A DNA stretch of 64,000 bases from contig NZ_VUYQ01000006.1 of NCBI RefSeq assembly GCF_008711155.1, positions 124,001 through 188,000 on the forward strand, read 5' to 3'. Each line of letters starts with the position of its first letter. Position 1 is the first letter of the stretch. Shown here in pieces: positions 50,480-59,656 of the stretch. Both the position numbers and the translations under genes were made by a program. The notes beneath the pieces are model-generated. The model searched no databases. It saw only the letters and a program-made list of their open reading frames with translations, and was not told the origin of the DNA. Source of the stretch: Dechloromonas sp. CZR5. GTDB lineage: Bacteria > Pseudomonadota > Gammaproteobacteria > Burkholderiales > Rhodocyclaceae.

Positions 50480-51826
50480 ATGGAACCGACCAAGGTCATT
50501 CAGGTGGATACGGTCAAGGACGACTTGCTCGAAGTTCAGGAACTTCTCGCCAAACATCGCCTAGTCGGCGAGATGGCCCGTCGGCAGGATTCGCCACGAA
50601 AAGAGGTGGTGGACAATCTGGTTCAACGCCAGCATATCGCCGAGCTTCGGCACCTGCTGGCTCGCCTTCCCTCGGTATCCGTTGCCTTGATTCTAAACGC
50701 CCTTCCCGAGGAAGAGCGCTTGCTTGTCTGGAAGGAGCTTGCCGAGGAACGGCTGGATGACATCCTTGAGTTGCTCTCGGACGATATTCGAGAAGCCTTG
50801 GTGGGCGATGGCCATCAAATCAGTTCCAAGGTGATGGTCAATATCTTCGAGTTGCACAACGGTCGACTGCGTCAAACGGACATCAAACGACCGCAGGACT
50901 TTGCCGGTTGCCAGCCTATCTGGGTGGATTTGGTTGCGCCAACGCCCAAGGTTAGGGAATGGGTAGGCCAGCATTTTGGCCTTGAGTTGCCAGACCCGGA
51001 CAACCTCACCGACCTGGAAGCTTCGGCCCGCTTCTACATTGAAGACAACGGCGAGGTTCACCTGCATTCGGATTTCCTGCTCAATCTGAACGACGAGTCT
51101 CGTAACGTCCCTGTGGCATTTATTCTGCACAACGAGATTCTGTTCTCGGTACGTAGCGAGGAGCTTCCTGTCTTCCGGCTGCAACGTATGCGGGCCCGAA
51201 CGCAGCCCGGCTATGTCACCGATGGCAAGGATGTCCTGCTCGACCTCTATGCGGCCGATGCGGAGTATTCGGCTGACCGACTGGAAGACGTTTATGCCGA
51301 ACTGGAACAGGTCGGCAAGAAGGTGTTGAGTACCCGCCTATCCGACGATGAGGCCGGGGAAATCCTGGGGGATATTGCCCGCCAGGAAGACTTGAATGGT
51401 CGCGTACGTCGCAATGTCCTGGACACCCGCCGGGCGCTGTCCTTTCTGGTGCGCAGCCATTTACTCACGCCTCATCAAAATGACGATTCCCGCCAAATCC
51501 TGCGTGACATCGAGTCGCTGGATAGCCACACCTCCTTCCTCTTCGGAAAAATCAACTTCCTGATGGACGCCGTGGTGGGTTTCATCAACATCAACCAGAA
51601 CCAGCGAGTCAGCAAGCTGACTACGTTCTCCATCATCTTCATGCCCATCAACATCCTGGCCGGTATGGGCGGGATGTCGGAATTCTCGATGATGACGAGC
51701 GGCATCCCTTGGGAATACTCCTATGCGGCATTCACGGTCGCGATGGGCGCGGTGGGCTGGGTCACTTATCTGGGTCTCAAGCTGCATCAGAAGCGAGAGG
51801 CACTGAGAAACAGGAAACTGGCCTGA
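50480..51826 (+). CDS. MgtE-N/CorA-like membrane protein with altered GMN motif
   Basis: A 448-residue protein in two parts. Residues about 45-130 resemble the MgtE N-terminal helical repeats (LARLPSVSVALILNALPEEE). The rest is a CorA-type funnel domain and two C-terminal membrane helices (about 375-440). In CorA the loop between those helices carries YGMNF, which binds hydrated Mg2+. Here the sequence is AGMGGMSEFS, so Asn is replaced by Ser. It may carry a different ion, act as a sensor, or be slow. It is first in a plus-strand operon with CDF and MgtC genes. Confidence 0.85.
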   Translation: MEPTKVIQVDTVKDDLLEVQELLAKHRLVGEMARRQDSPRKEVVDNLVQRQHIAELRHLLARLPSVSVALILNALPEEERLLVWKELAEERLDDILELLSDDIREALVGDGHQISSKVMVNIFELHNGRLRQTDIKRPQDFAGCQPIWVDLVAPTPKVREWVGQHFGLELPDPDNLTDLEASARFYIEDNGEVHLHSDFLLNLNDESRNVPVAFILHNEILFSVRSEELPVFRLQRMRARTQPGYVTDGKDVLLDLYAADAEYSADRLEDVYAELEQVGKKVLSTRLSDDEAGEILGDIARQEDLNGRVRRNVLDTRRALSFLVRSHLLTPHQNDDSRQILRDIESLDSHTSFLFGKINFLMDAVVGFININQNQRVSKLTTFSIIFMPINILAGMGGMSEFSMMTSGIPWEYSYAAFTVAMGAVGWVTYLGLKLHQKREALRNRKLA

Positions 51827-51883
51827 TAGCGCAAGAATTTCCGGTATTTCGATTCGACGCCTTTTGATTTTTGAAACTACACC

Positions 51884-52819
51884 ATGAACGATTCACAAGA
51901 ACTCTCCCGCCTTGCCGAGATGGATAATGAAGACGCCAGCCCCGAGCGTGAGGCAGCAACCAAGCGCAGCACCTGGGTCAGCGTGGTCGTCAATATCGGG
52001 CTGACCATTTCCCAGGTCGTGGCGGGGATTTGGTCCGGCTCACAAGGTCTGATTGCGGACGGCATCCATTCCTTGTCAGACCTGGTGGCCGACTTCGTCG
52101 TATTGCTCGCCATTCAGCACAGCCAGAAGGAAGCGGATGCCGACCATCATTACGGGCATCAGCGTTACGAGAACGCGGCATCGCTGGTCCTCGGAGGACT
52201 ACTTCTGGCTGTTGGCGTCGGCATGATTTGGTCAGCCGCGCACAAGCTGCAAACCCCGGAAAGCATTCCGACAGTGCACATGACTGCCCTCTGGGTGGCC
52301 TTGGCGGCACTGGCGGCCAAGGAGCTTCTTTTCCGTTACATGCTGGCGGTGGCTGAGCGTGTTCGCTCCAGCATGCTCGTTGCGAATGCCTGGCATGCCC
52401 GTTCCGACGCAGCTTCCTCGCTGGTCGTGGCCATCGGCATTGGTGGCAATCTGTTGGGCTTTTCTCTCCTAGACCCAATTGCCGCACTGATTGTCGGTTT
52501 CATGGTTTCTCGCATGGGCTGGTCATTTGCCTGGGACGCGCTCCATGACCTGACCGACAGAGCGGCGACCGAGGAGCAGATTGCTGGTATCTCGGAAGAC
52601 ATTCTGGCCACGCCGGGCGTACTCGGGCTACACGAACTGAAAACCCGCAAAACGGGCGATATGATTCTGGCCGATGTGCATCTCGAAATTGATGGGCAAT
52701 TAACGGTCGCTGAAGGGCACGCTATTGCCCGGCAAGCCAAGCTGAATGTGATGTCTCGCCATCCGGTGCTCTACCTGATGACGCACGTTGACCCCGTAAC
52801 GCCGGATGGCGGCAAGTAG
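51884..52819 (+). CDS. Cation diffusion facilitator (CDF) family transporter
   Basis: A 311-residue exporter with six helices. The binding-site pairs are DGIHSLSDLVAD in TM2 and AWHARSDAASS in TM5, giving a His/Asp site. The C-terminal cytosolic domain (about 215-305) has the ferredoxin-like fold with GVLGLHELKTRKTGD. These residues are those of FieF/MamM-type exporters of Fe, Mn, Zn or Cd. It is 57 bp after the CorA-like gene. The metal is not determined. Confidence 0.9.
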   Translation: MNDSQELSRLAEMDNEDASPEREAATKRSTWVSVVVNIGLTISQVVAGIWSGSQGLIADGIHSLSDLVADFVVLLAIQHSQKEADADHHYGHQRYENAASLVLGGLLLAVGVGMIWSAAHKLQTPESIPTVHMTALWVALAALAAKELLFRYMLAVAERVRSSMLVANAWHARSDAASSLVVAIGIGGNLLGFSLLDPIAALIVGFMVSRMGWSFAWDALHDLTDRAATEEQIAGISEDILATPGVLGLHELKTRKTGDMILADVHLEIDGQLTVAEGHAIARQAKLNVMSRHPVLYLMTHVDPVTPDGGK

Positions 52820-52873
52820 GCCGGCAGCCATCCCGAAACCAATTTCGACCCCTTCGTAAATACGTGGTGCCCT

Positions 52874-53596
52874 ATGAACCTGCAAGCAATCGAACACATC
52901 AACCTGGCTTCGCTGGCCGATACCACTATTAGCTTAACGACCGCTTTCCTTCTTGGCAGTTTGATTGGCGTCGAAAGGCAGTACCGCCAGCGGACGGCTG
53001 GTTTGCGGACCAATGTCCTGGTCGCCGTAGGTGCGGCCATTTTTGTGGATATGGCCAACCGCCTTAACGGACACCAGGGCGCTATCGGTGTCGTTGCCTA
53101 TGTGGTCTCTGGCATTGGCTTCCTTGGCGCTGGCGTCATCATGCGAGAAGAAGGAAACGTCCGCGGACTCAATACCGCTGCAACGCTCTGGGGGTCGGCT
53201 GCGGTAGGTGCTTGCGCTGGGGCTGACTTGTTGTTGGAAGCGGTGATGGGTGCCTTGTTCGTGCTTGCATCGAATACCTTGCTTCGCCCGGTCGTCAATC
53301 AAATCAACCGGCAGCCTATCGACACCCTCGCGGTGGAAGTGACCAATACGGTGTATGTCATAGCCCCGCGTGAGCATCAGAAACAAGCACTGCAATTGCT
53401 AGAAAGCATGCTGGAAAAGGCAGACTACGGCACGCGTGACATGGTGGTTCATGCCTTTGGTGATGATGCCGTTGAAATCGAAGCGGTATTGCTGGCCTCT
53501 GCGGTGGAGGGGGAACAACTCGACCAATTGACCCGGCGACTGGCAGAAGCACCCATCATTACTCAAGCCTTCTGGAGTCCAAGTACAACGGAGTAA
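52874..53596 (+). CDS. MgtC/SapB family membrane protein
   Basis: A 240-residue protein with four to five N-terminal helices. The conserved block LIGVERQYRQRTAGLRTN is followed by GIGFLGAGVIMREEGNVRGLNTAATLW. The MgtC family hallmark arginine and aspartate are present. A C-terminal ACT-like domain of about 75 residues follows. MgtC proteins help growth at low Mg2+ and limit F1Fo ATPase activity. Its place beside the CorA-like and CDF genes points to Mg handling. Confidence 0.92.
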   Translation: MNLQAIEHINLASLADTTISLTTAFLLGSLIGVERQYRQRTAGLRTNVLVAVGAAIFVDMANRLNGHQGAIGVVAYVVSGIGFLGAGVIMREEGNVRGLNTAATLWGSAAVGACAGADLLLEAVMGALFVLASNTLLRPVVNQINRQPIDTLAVEVTNTVYVIAPREHQKQALQLLESMLEKADYGTRDMVVHAFGDDAVEIEAVLLASAVEGEQLDQLTRRLAEAPIITQAFWSPSTTE

Positions 53597-53663
53597 TGAC
53601 GGCACGCCATCAAGAACGAAGATTCCAACGGACCACGAATATAGAAATCAAAAGACAACGCCG

Positions 53664-54359
53664 ATGAAATTTAAAGCTTTAGCCTGCGCAGTTCTCGCCA
53701 TTCCATCATTTGCCTTTGCTGCTCGTCCTTTCGTGACTGACGATGCTCGCCTGACCACGGGAGGGAGTTGTCAGCTTGAAAGCTGGATGCGCATCTACCC
53801 CAATAGCACTGAAATCTGGGCCCTTCCTGCATGCAATCCGACAGGAAATCTCGAGTTCACGTTTGGTGGTGGCAGGGCTAAAGCTGATGGTGAACAAGCC
53901 ACGACTGACTATGTGTTTCAAGCCAAGACCCTGTTCCGCCCACTAGAAACCAATGGTTGGGGTTGGGGCTTGGCGGTCGGTACGATTCGTCACCCGGAAA
54001 TCAATCCTGGGCCAAACATGCTTGGCAACACCTATGCCTACATCCCTCTGTCTTTTTCGATGTACGACGACAAGGTGATTGTCCACACTAATCTTGGCTG
54101 GCTAAAGGACAAGGCATCCGGCCTCAACAGCACTTCATGGGGCATTGGCGGAGAGTTCAAGTTGCATCCGAGAGTGCTCGGCATCGCCGAAACATTTGGC
54201 GACAATCGTGGCCTGTCTTATGGGCAGGTGGGGGTACGGTATTCCGTGATACCAGACCTGTTTCAGGTCGATGCCACCTTTGGTCAGCAGCTTTCCGGAG
54301 AAGGTAATAGCCATTGGGTATCTTTTGGTATTCGATATACCCCCGACAAGCTTTTCTAA
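53664..54359 (+). CDS. Outer-membrane-like beta-barrel protein of unknown function
   Basis: A 231-residue exported protein. The signal peptide MKFKALACAVLAIPSFAFA ends at residue 19. The mature part has alternating hydrophobic strands with Gly/Trp turns (GWGWGLAVGTIRHPE, GIGGEFKLHPRVLG) and ends TPDKLF, whose final Phe is typical of outer-membrane insertion. Two cysteines lie at about 36 and 55. It closes the metal-ion operon and could be a channel or sensor at the cell surface. Confidence 0.72.
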   Translation: MKFKALACAVLAIPSFAFAARPFVTDDARLTTGGSCQLESWMRIYPNSTEIWALPACNPTGNLEFTFGGGRAKADGEQATTDYVFQAKTLFRPLETNGWGWGLAVGTIRHPEINPGPNMLGNTYAYIPLSFSMYDDKVIVHTNLGWLKDKASGLNSTSWGIGGEFKLHPRVLGIAETFGDNRGLSYGQVGVRYSVIPDLFQVDATFGQQLSGEGNSHWVSFGIRYTPDKLF

Positions 54360-54492
54360 ACCAAAGACTGCATTGAGGGTTTCACCAGCTATCTGACGAA
54401 TGAGCCCCAAGCTCAGCATAGAGTCGGGTGCTGCCACTAGGGTTGCCAGTCGATTACGCTCTGCGTACTGCTTATATTGGCTATTAGAGTTG

Positions 54493-54939
54493 CTATGTTG
54501 CTTGTTCCCTCGAATAAGCCAGTATTGCTCTTAATGCAGCTTCGCCATACGAGCCTCCGGCTTGGGAGACGCCACGTATGTTGCATACTACTTGAGCACC
54601 ATGAACGATGAAGCTCGCTTCCAAATCCTGAGCGACCTCCATCGCATGGCTAATCATAATTACGTTAGGTGTAACGTGATTAACGTTTTTTCCATTCTCG
54701 CTAACCACTACGAGGGTATCTGTTTCGTTCGCAAAATAAGCAAAGCCTGCCGTCGGGCTACCAACGACATCTCCCCCTTCCTCTGAATAAACAGCATGAA
54801 CCAATTCCATTCCAGATAACTTCTCTGGCGAAACTTTCCTTGCACTGCTCCCACTCGCTTTTTTCTTCGAGGCATTGATGCTTTGCTGTTCCAGGCCACC
54901 CGAAATCAGCGCATCCAGAGCCCTAGCCAAGTGCCCCAT
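54493..54939 (-). CDS. Unknown protein, divergent from an XRE regulator
   Basis: A 148-residue soluble protein. The N-terminal 35 residues are a Lys/Ser-rich linker (KKKASGSSARKVS). The remaining domain alternates strands and helices (DTLVVVSENGKNVNHVTPNVIM, quoted region about 75-96; then FIVHGAQVVCNIRGVS). I recognise no family. It is divergent from the XRE gene with a 124-bp gap that contains a palindrome, so the pair is likely co-regulated. Its place between cargo and recombinases suggests a maintenance or control role for the island. Confidence 0.65.
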   Translation of the reverse strand: MGHLARALDALISGGLEQQSINASKKKASGSSARKVSPEKLSGMELVHAVYSEEGGDVVGSPTAGFAYFANETDTLVVVSENGKNVNHVTPNVIMISHAMEVAQDLEASFIVHGAQVVCNIRGVSQAGGSYGEAALRAILAYSREQAT

Positions 54940-54997
54940 AGCTCGTCATCTCAATTGATAGGTTATCCAGTCGCCGAAGGGTCTTCGGCAAATAATG

Positions 54998-55011
54998 TAT
55001 ACTTTAGTATA
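54998..55011. promoter_or_regulatory. Probable operator for the XRE regulator
   Basis: TATAC-ttta-GTATA is a perfect 5-bp inverted repeat that overlaps a -10-like TATACT. It lies in the divergent gap between the unknown gene and the XRE gene. XRE proteins often bind such sites and repress themselves. Confidence 0.5.
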
Positions 55012-55063
55012 AAGACGAACGACTGCCCATCCCCTACCGTCTCCTCTCTGTCAGGAGGGGTAA

Positions 55064-55291
55064 GTGGAAGCGAGCGAAGCATTCGGAAAAGCATTACGCG
55101 AACGGCGAAAGGCTTGCTCATTGAGCCAGGAAAAGCTTGCCCTTGAAGCTGACTTGGAGCGAGTCTACGTCTCTCTGCTCGAGAACGGCCATAAGCAGCC
55201 GACATTCCAGACGATTCTCAAGTTGGCCAGAGCACTGAACTGTACAGCGAGCGATTTAGTAGCTACCGCCGAGAAGTTGATGGCGAGTTAA
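55064..55291 (+). CDS. XRE-family helix-turn-helix regulator
   Basis: A 75-residue protein made of one HTH_XRE domain: ALRERRKACSLSQEKLALEA followed by ERVYVSLLENGHKQPTFQTI. It starts at GTG 55064 with aggagggg 4 bases upstream. It probably controls itself and the divergent unknown gene, and perhaps the recombinase operon 18 bp beyond its stop, which runs toward it. Confidence 0.86.
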   Translation: MEASEAFGKALRERRKACSLSQEKLALEADLERVYVSLLENGHKQPTFQTILKLARALNCTASDLVATAEKLMAS

Positions 55292-55308
55292 TTGCCGGTT
55301 TTCGCTGT

Positions 55309-55713
55309 TCAGTCAGTTATCGCAGGCTTTGAGTCGCCTCTGATTGGCAGTATCTTTGAGCCGGTGAACTGGGCTAATTTCTTCTTTACCTCCGCCAACT
55401 CACGTAATAAGCACACCTCTCTGACCAAAGCGGCTTCTAATTTGGTCCGATAGTCGTCAGCATCCGCTTTAGCTCGCGCAATACGTTCATAGTTCTCTCG
55501 TGCTGGCGAAGCTTGAGCCCGAGCTGCTTCCTCGATGGCGGCAATCAGGTCTGCGAAAACCAAACGCGATTTTTTGATGCTGCCCTTGCCCCTGCCAGCT
55601 TCCAGTGCAACGGCATCATTGGTGATTCTCGTACCCTTTGGGACAACTTTCGACGCACCCTTCTTGAGGCGTTCCAGTGCATCAAAGTAGTCATCTAGTG
55701 TTTGGTTCCCCAT
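55309..55713 (-). CDS. Small coiled-coil recombination protein (GinD/TnpC-like)
   Basis: A 134-residue protein. The N-terminal 60 residues resemble a KfrA-like DNA-binding segment (KGTRITNDAVALEAGRGKGSI). A long amphipathic helix follows (about 65-120; KADADDYRTKLEAALVREVC). This is the position, size and shape of ginD in GInt islands and tnpC of Tn554, where the fourth protein aids recombination. Its ATG overlaps the stop of the third recombinase (TAATG), so it is the last gene of the operon. Confidence 0.75.
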   Translation of the reverse strand: MGNQTLDDYFDALERLKKGASKVVPKGTRITNDAVALEAGRGKGSIKKSRLVFADLIAAIEEAARAQASPARENYERIARAKADADDYRTKLEAALVREVCLLRELAEVKKKLAQFTGSKILPIRGDSKPAITD

Positions 55714-57743
55714 TATTTAACCTCTCCGCGCTGTTGGAGGACCCGTGCCCTAGTTTCCTGCAAAACATCGAGGTCTGCTTTCTCAATTTTCCACTCAATG
55801 GAGTCAGGTCTAAGCCGACTGACTAATGCCGTTTGTCCCTTAATTACCTGTTCCAGTTTTGATAAGCGACCGACTAGGTTAGGGCATCCCCCCAAGCAGT
55901 CCACATCAAGAAAACGAATGGCCAGTTCATCGCAAGGGCCAACCTTCGTACATCCACCAATAGGCGTTTCCTTGTAGGCGAGTTCGCCGTTCCGGAAGCG
56001 CCGCAACGTAGTTTCGCGGTCAAGAATAATTTGCCCTTCAGCACCGCCCACACGATCTTCAATCCACTTCACGTAGCCGCCAAATATTGGCTCGTCAGGG
56101 AAAAGAACGTCCCGAATGAATGCAAGTCCGGATGCTACTGGCCCGGCCTCTTGCCATTCCAAGCCAAAGTGCTCTTTGTCGTCGCCGATAAAGTTCTTGG
56201 CATACATTGACCCCCGGGCATAGTAGCGAGACATTTCCTCGGTCAAGTGTTGTAGCTGCCGGCGTAGCGAAGAAAGTGAAACCAACCCGGACCTCTGTGC
56301 ATACAAAGCCAAGGACCGCCTCAACATGTGCTCGGTCAGTGGCCAAGGAACTCCCACCTGAAATTCAGCTTCAGAACGCCAAGCACGATGCGGGTCAATA
56401 TGCTCAAGCTCCTTCAAATCTCCATCTTCAATCAAGGGACAAACCCGCTTTCGAAGCTCCACGAACTTGGTGCTAAAGAACGAATTACCGAGCGCCTGAA
56501 ATGTCTTTCCAGCCCGTCGTGTGTTCCGTCCAGTAAAGTTCAGATAAGCAGTAGTTACAAATAACGGGAAATCATCATCAGGCTTCTTTGTTATTGAGGG
56601 CACTTCGCCAAGATGCGCATAAATAACTTTCGATATACGCTGAACAATACGAATTGCACGATATCCTTCGCTATTGGTCACCCATTTAGTTCTAACCTTT
56701 TTTAGCTTCGTGGTATTACCTTGAATAAGGCGGTGAACCACACCTCCTAGTGAGCGCTCCTCGTCGATACAATTGAATGGAAGGTAGCGCGCTTCGGCAT
56801 TTCTCATTCCCGAAAATGTAATGATGTACAATTTAGCGACATTCATTACCGAAGACAATCCAAAAACCAAGCCATGCACACTGTACGATAAGTTGTTAAT
56901 GTCGAAATATTCTTTCAACCGATAGTTGGACAGTAACTTAGTGAAATCATCTTTGTATTCACCTGGGGTGCGCGCAATTCCATGTCTTGTCGCTATGGTG
57001 ATTTGCTGACGCTTGCTCTTTCCGAGAATCGGGTCTCCCAGGCACTCCCTAAGCAGCGATAAATATCTTTGTTCTACAGCCTCCCAGTCCTTCAGTTCTG
57101 AATCAAGCGCGGATATAAGTAACGAATATATTCTAGTTGGAATTGGCGGATATTGTTTTCCAGTATCCCCTTTGAGTTGGATGCAAGCCAAAAGTACATC
57201 TTGTCCACTCTTTCCGACAACAAGGAACCCTATTTTTTCTGCACCCAATTTGAGCAAAAATGACAGGAGGGCCGCCAACATCGTCAATTTCCCTTTGATT
57301 GGCTCGGCATAGGCATACTCAGCCAAACGAGGCTTGCTACTTAATACGTCTTTTAGGGAGCATTTTTTATTAAATGCAAATACCGCAACCGAGCGCAGCA
57401 TATTGAGATAGTTTCTCAGGCTGCTCAAAGATAACCGAACCCCGGGTCTGGCATACATAAGCAGAAATAGAAAGTACCTCATCTCGGCCACCAAGGATTC
57501 AGTGCCCGCTACGGACTCGTCGTCAAAGACGTAAAAATACAGACAGGTGAAATCCCCACGACCGTAGTACGGGGTTAAATCCCAAAAGCCATCCCCATAT
57601 CTCGAAAGAATTTGTCCGTCTTTTGCCCTGCTCACCACCATGTTATCAATGGGAATGAGCCCACGACTCAAGTCCCACCGGTCAGGTGCAGGGCTACCGT
57701 CGTTTACGAAATACTTCGGACTAAATAATGTGCTTTGACTCAT
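55713..57743 (-). CDS. Tyrosine recombinase, third of trio (GinC-like)
   Basis: A 676-residue recombinase. The catalytic set seems complete: Arg314 in FSGMRNAEAR, His472-x-x-Arg475 in TEHMLRRS, His499 in LQHLTEEM and Tyr507/Tyr508 in SRYYARGS. The last 100 residues are Cys-rich (GGCTKVGPCDE, CLGGCPN) and may bind zinc. I start at MSQSTL, where ATGA overlaps the stop of the second recombinase gene; the 16-codon longer start lies inside that gene. Codon choice is more AT-rich than the backbone. Confidence 0.85.
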   Translation of the reverse strand: MSQSTLFSPKYFVNDGSPAPDRWDLSRGLIPIDNMVVSRAKDGQILSRYGDGFWDLTPYYGRGDFTCLYFYVFDDESVAGTESLVAEMRYFLFLLMYARPGVRLSLSSLRNYLNMLRSVAVFAFNKKCSLKDVLSSKPRLAEYAYAEPIKGKLTMLAALLSFLLKLGAEKIGFLVVGKSGQDVLLACIQLKGDTGKQYPPIPTRIYSLLISALDSELKDWEAVEQRYLSLLRECLGDPILGKSKRQQITIATRHGIARTPGEYKDDFTKLLSNYRLKEYFDINNLSYSVHGLVFGLSSVMNVAKLYIITFSGMRNAEARYLPFNCIDEERSLGGVVHRLIQGNTTKLKKVRTKWVTNSEGYRAIRIVQRISKVIYAHLGEVPSITKKPDDDFPLFVTTAYLNFTGRNTRRAGKTFQALGNSFFSTKFVELRKRVCPLIEDGDLKELEHIDPHRAWRSEAEFQVGVPWPLTEHMLRRSLALYAQRSGLVSLSSLRRQLQHLTEEMSRYYARGSMYAKNFIGDDKEHFGLEWQEAGPVASGLAFIRDVLFPDEPIFGGYVKWIEDRVGGAEGQIILDRETTLRRFRNGELAYKETPIGGCTKVGPCDELAIRFLDVDCLGGCPNLVGRLSKLEQVIKGQTALVSRLRPDSIEWKIEKADLDVLQETRARVLQQRGEVK

Positions 57744-59656
57744 GGGGACACCAAGTCCAGTTGGATTAGCAATTCGAGTTTTGCCGCCCAATATTCATCC
57801 AGCTCACCGAACTCTTCAATAGACCGAGTAGTGCTTGAAATCAACTCAGGTTTCTGGATGCGTTTACCAATTTCAACAAGTAGCTCGTTAATGCGCGACA
57901 GAACCTCTCCGAAAACGCTATCAAAGTGCTCAACGCTTGCGGCCAGCGAACTGGTTTTCTGAATGCAATAACGGCAACTAAGGAGTTTTCGGACATCGTG
58001 TTCATCGGCATGGACCTTATAGTTGTCGCAGAAAAAACAGCCTTCAGGATTGCGACAATCGGGAGAAACCGTGCCAGATGTACCATCCGCCTTGGGCTTC
58101 CCATAATCTAAACAGCGCCCAACAGGCCCTTCTTGACTGGCATTCCGCACCTGCTCCCCCTCTAATACAACAGAGGAAACCCTGTCGAGAAAAGCTGTCA
58201 TCTCAACTCTGTGAGTTTCGGGGGAACCAGCCACATAAGCCGCCTTCAACGTCTCTTCCGAGTTCTGGACAACGTCCGCCGCCACCGAAAGCGGTACCTC
58301 CTTGCGTAGCATCCAATCTACATTAGCAGAGCGCCACTGCCGTGGCGTAATCACTGGCAAGGATGAATCGATGCGCATCAGCCTTTGATACAGTTGCCGT
58401 GGTGCGTAATACTTCAGTTGCCCAGGCTGCCCCAAGCCTCTAACGCCGAGTGAGAAAAAGAGCCATTTACACTGACGACCATTCAGCAAGTAGCTACGCA
58501 GTTCGAGATACCGCTTAAAGTCTGCTAAAAACGTGGACTGAATTTCAAATGACTGCTTTTTCCCGTGCGCCCGCCACTTGACCACCCGGAATTTCTGGCG
58601 AACGGTGCCGACCTCGTACTCGCCACTCCACTCTAAGGTCCTAACTTGCTCCAGATTCATCCCGGTGTAGGCAATGAATAGAAGGGTAAACGCTTGCAGA
58701 GCTTGCATACCGGATGCCAATCGGTAGGTATGTCTGACGTTATTGTTCGCTGCGCTTAAGTTTGCGATGGCACTCCGAACGCTTTTCTGGGCATTGCACC
58801 TTAAAGAGTGTTTATGCAAGACTTCATGAAGTGCATTGACTCTACCTTCAGCAAAGTTATATGCCGACGAATGGTCTTTTTTGCTTCTATATGCCTCGAT
58901 TTCAAGAGGCGTTCGAAACCATTCATTCATTGGAAAAACCCACATCCCATCGTTCGGCCATTCCAGATATTTCGGGAGTCCGAGTTGATACGGGTAGTCA
59001 AGCTTCTTGAGAACGAGGTCCGTTAATCCGTGAAAAAACGAATAGGCCAGGCTTAGCGCCCTGGCTTGATTCGCCTCGACAGGTGGCACAGTTGGTTGGC
59101 TATCGTCATTGCTTTTTTGCGGCAAATTCAGCCCTTGCTTTAGGTCGTCTACCTCAAGGAAGTTCGATAGGAACTTTAGGGGATAGTTACAGAAGCGGGC
59201 TGCTGTCCCCGATACAATCTCCTTGCGAAGCAGACGCTCCCAAACACCATCAACAAAATCGACGAAGGCGACACGAGCCGAATGTTCGTTGCAGCACGCT
59301 TGGTGGTGCCCTGCTGCATCTGCCCAGTCCATGAAGTTCAAAATACCGAGAGAGGTTTCAAAATGGGCTGTTACCGGGGATATACCTCCGTGGGAGTACC
59401 GGTCGGCAACGTACTGGATAATTCTCTGGACTTGTTCGACCCTTTCGAGGTCCATAGACGAGAGGTCCACTCGCCGCCCGTCCGTACGCCGTCGGCTTGG
59501 TCCGTCCACGGCTCGCTTTAAAAAGCAAAGCGACCCAATATCCAGAGTTCCTTTGCCAGGAAATTCGATGACCGCCTGTTCAGGATTGAGAACCCTAAAC
59601 CCCTCGGAAAACGGCAGAGTAAAGAGCGTTACGGGGCGCGACTGATACTGGCTCAA
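57740..59656 (-). CDS. Tyrosine recombinase-like protein, second of trio (GinB-like), degenerate catalytic site
   Basis: A 638-residue member of the trio. The first catalytic Arg position holds Asn334 (YTGMNLEQVR instead of TGxR). The HxxR motif reads Arg439-x-x-Arg442 (PRQWRSAN). The next conserved His is Asn465. Tyr474 in KAAYVAGS remains. It may therefore be a structural or accessory subunit. A C-terminal Cys cluster (CRNPEGCFFCDN and CRYC) suggests a zinc site. It overlaps both neighbours by 4 bp (ATGA). Confidence 0.83.
   Translation of the reverse strand: MSQYQSRPVTLFTLPFSEGFRVLNPEQAVIEFPGKGTLDIGSLCFLKRAVDGPSRRRTDGRRVDLSSMDLERVEQVQRIIQYVADRYSHGGISPVTAHFETSLGILNFMDWADAAGHHQACCNEHSARVAFVDFVDGVWERLLRKEIVSGTAARFCNYPLKFLSNFLEVDDLKQGLNLPQKSNDDSQPTVPPVEANQARALSLAYSFFHGLTDLVLKKLDYPYQLGLPKYLEWPNDGMWVFPMNEWFRTPLEIEAYRSKKDHSSAYNFAEGRVNALHEVLHKHSLRCNAQKSVRSAIANLSAANNNVRHTYRLASGMQALQAFTLLFIAYTGMNLEQVRTLEWSGEYEVGTVRQKFRVVKWRAHGKKQSFEIQSTFLADFKRYLELRSYLLNGRQCKWLFFSLGVRGLGQPGQLKYYAPRQLYQRLMRIDSSLPVITPRQWRSANVDWMLRKEVPLSVAADVVQNSEETLKAAYVAGSPETHRVEMTAFLDRVSSVVLEGEQVRNASQEGPVGRCLDYGKPKADGTSGTVSPDCRNPEGCFFCDNYKVHADEHDVRKLLSCRYCIQKTSSLAASVEHFDSVFGEVLSRINELLVEIGKRIQKPELISSTTRSIEEFGELDEYWAAKLELLIQLDLVSP

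Noticed and set aside
49680..50480. A second riboswitch (fluoride or Mg) ahead of the CorA-like operon
   Set aside because: I searched for the crcB-motif segments and for long M-box-like pairing and saw no convincing match; only palindromes and a small open frame are present.
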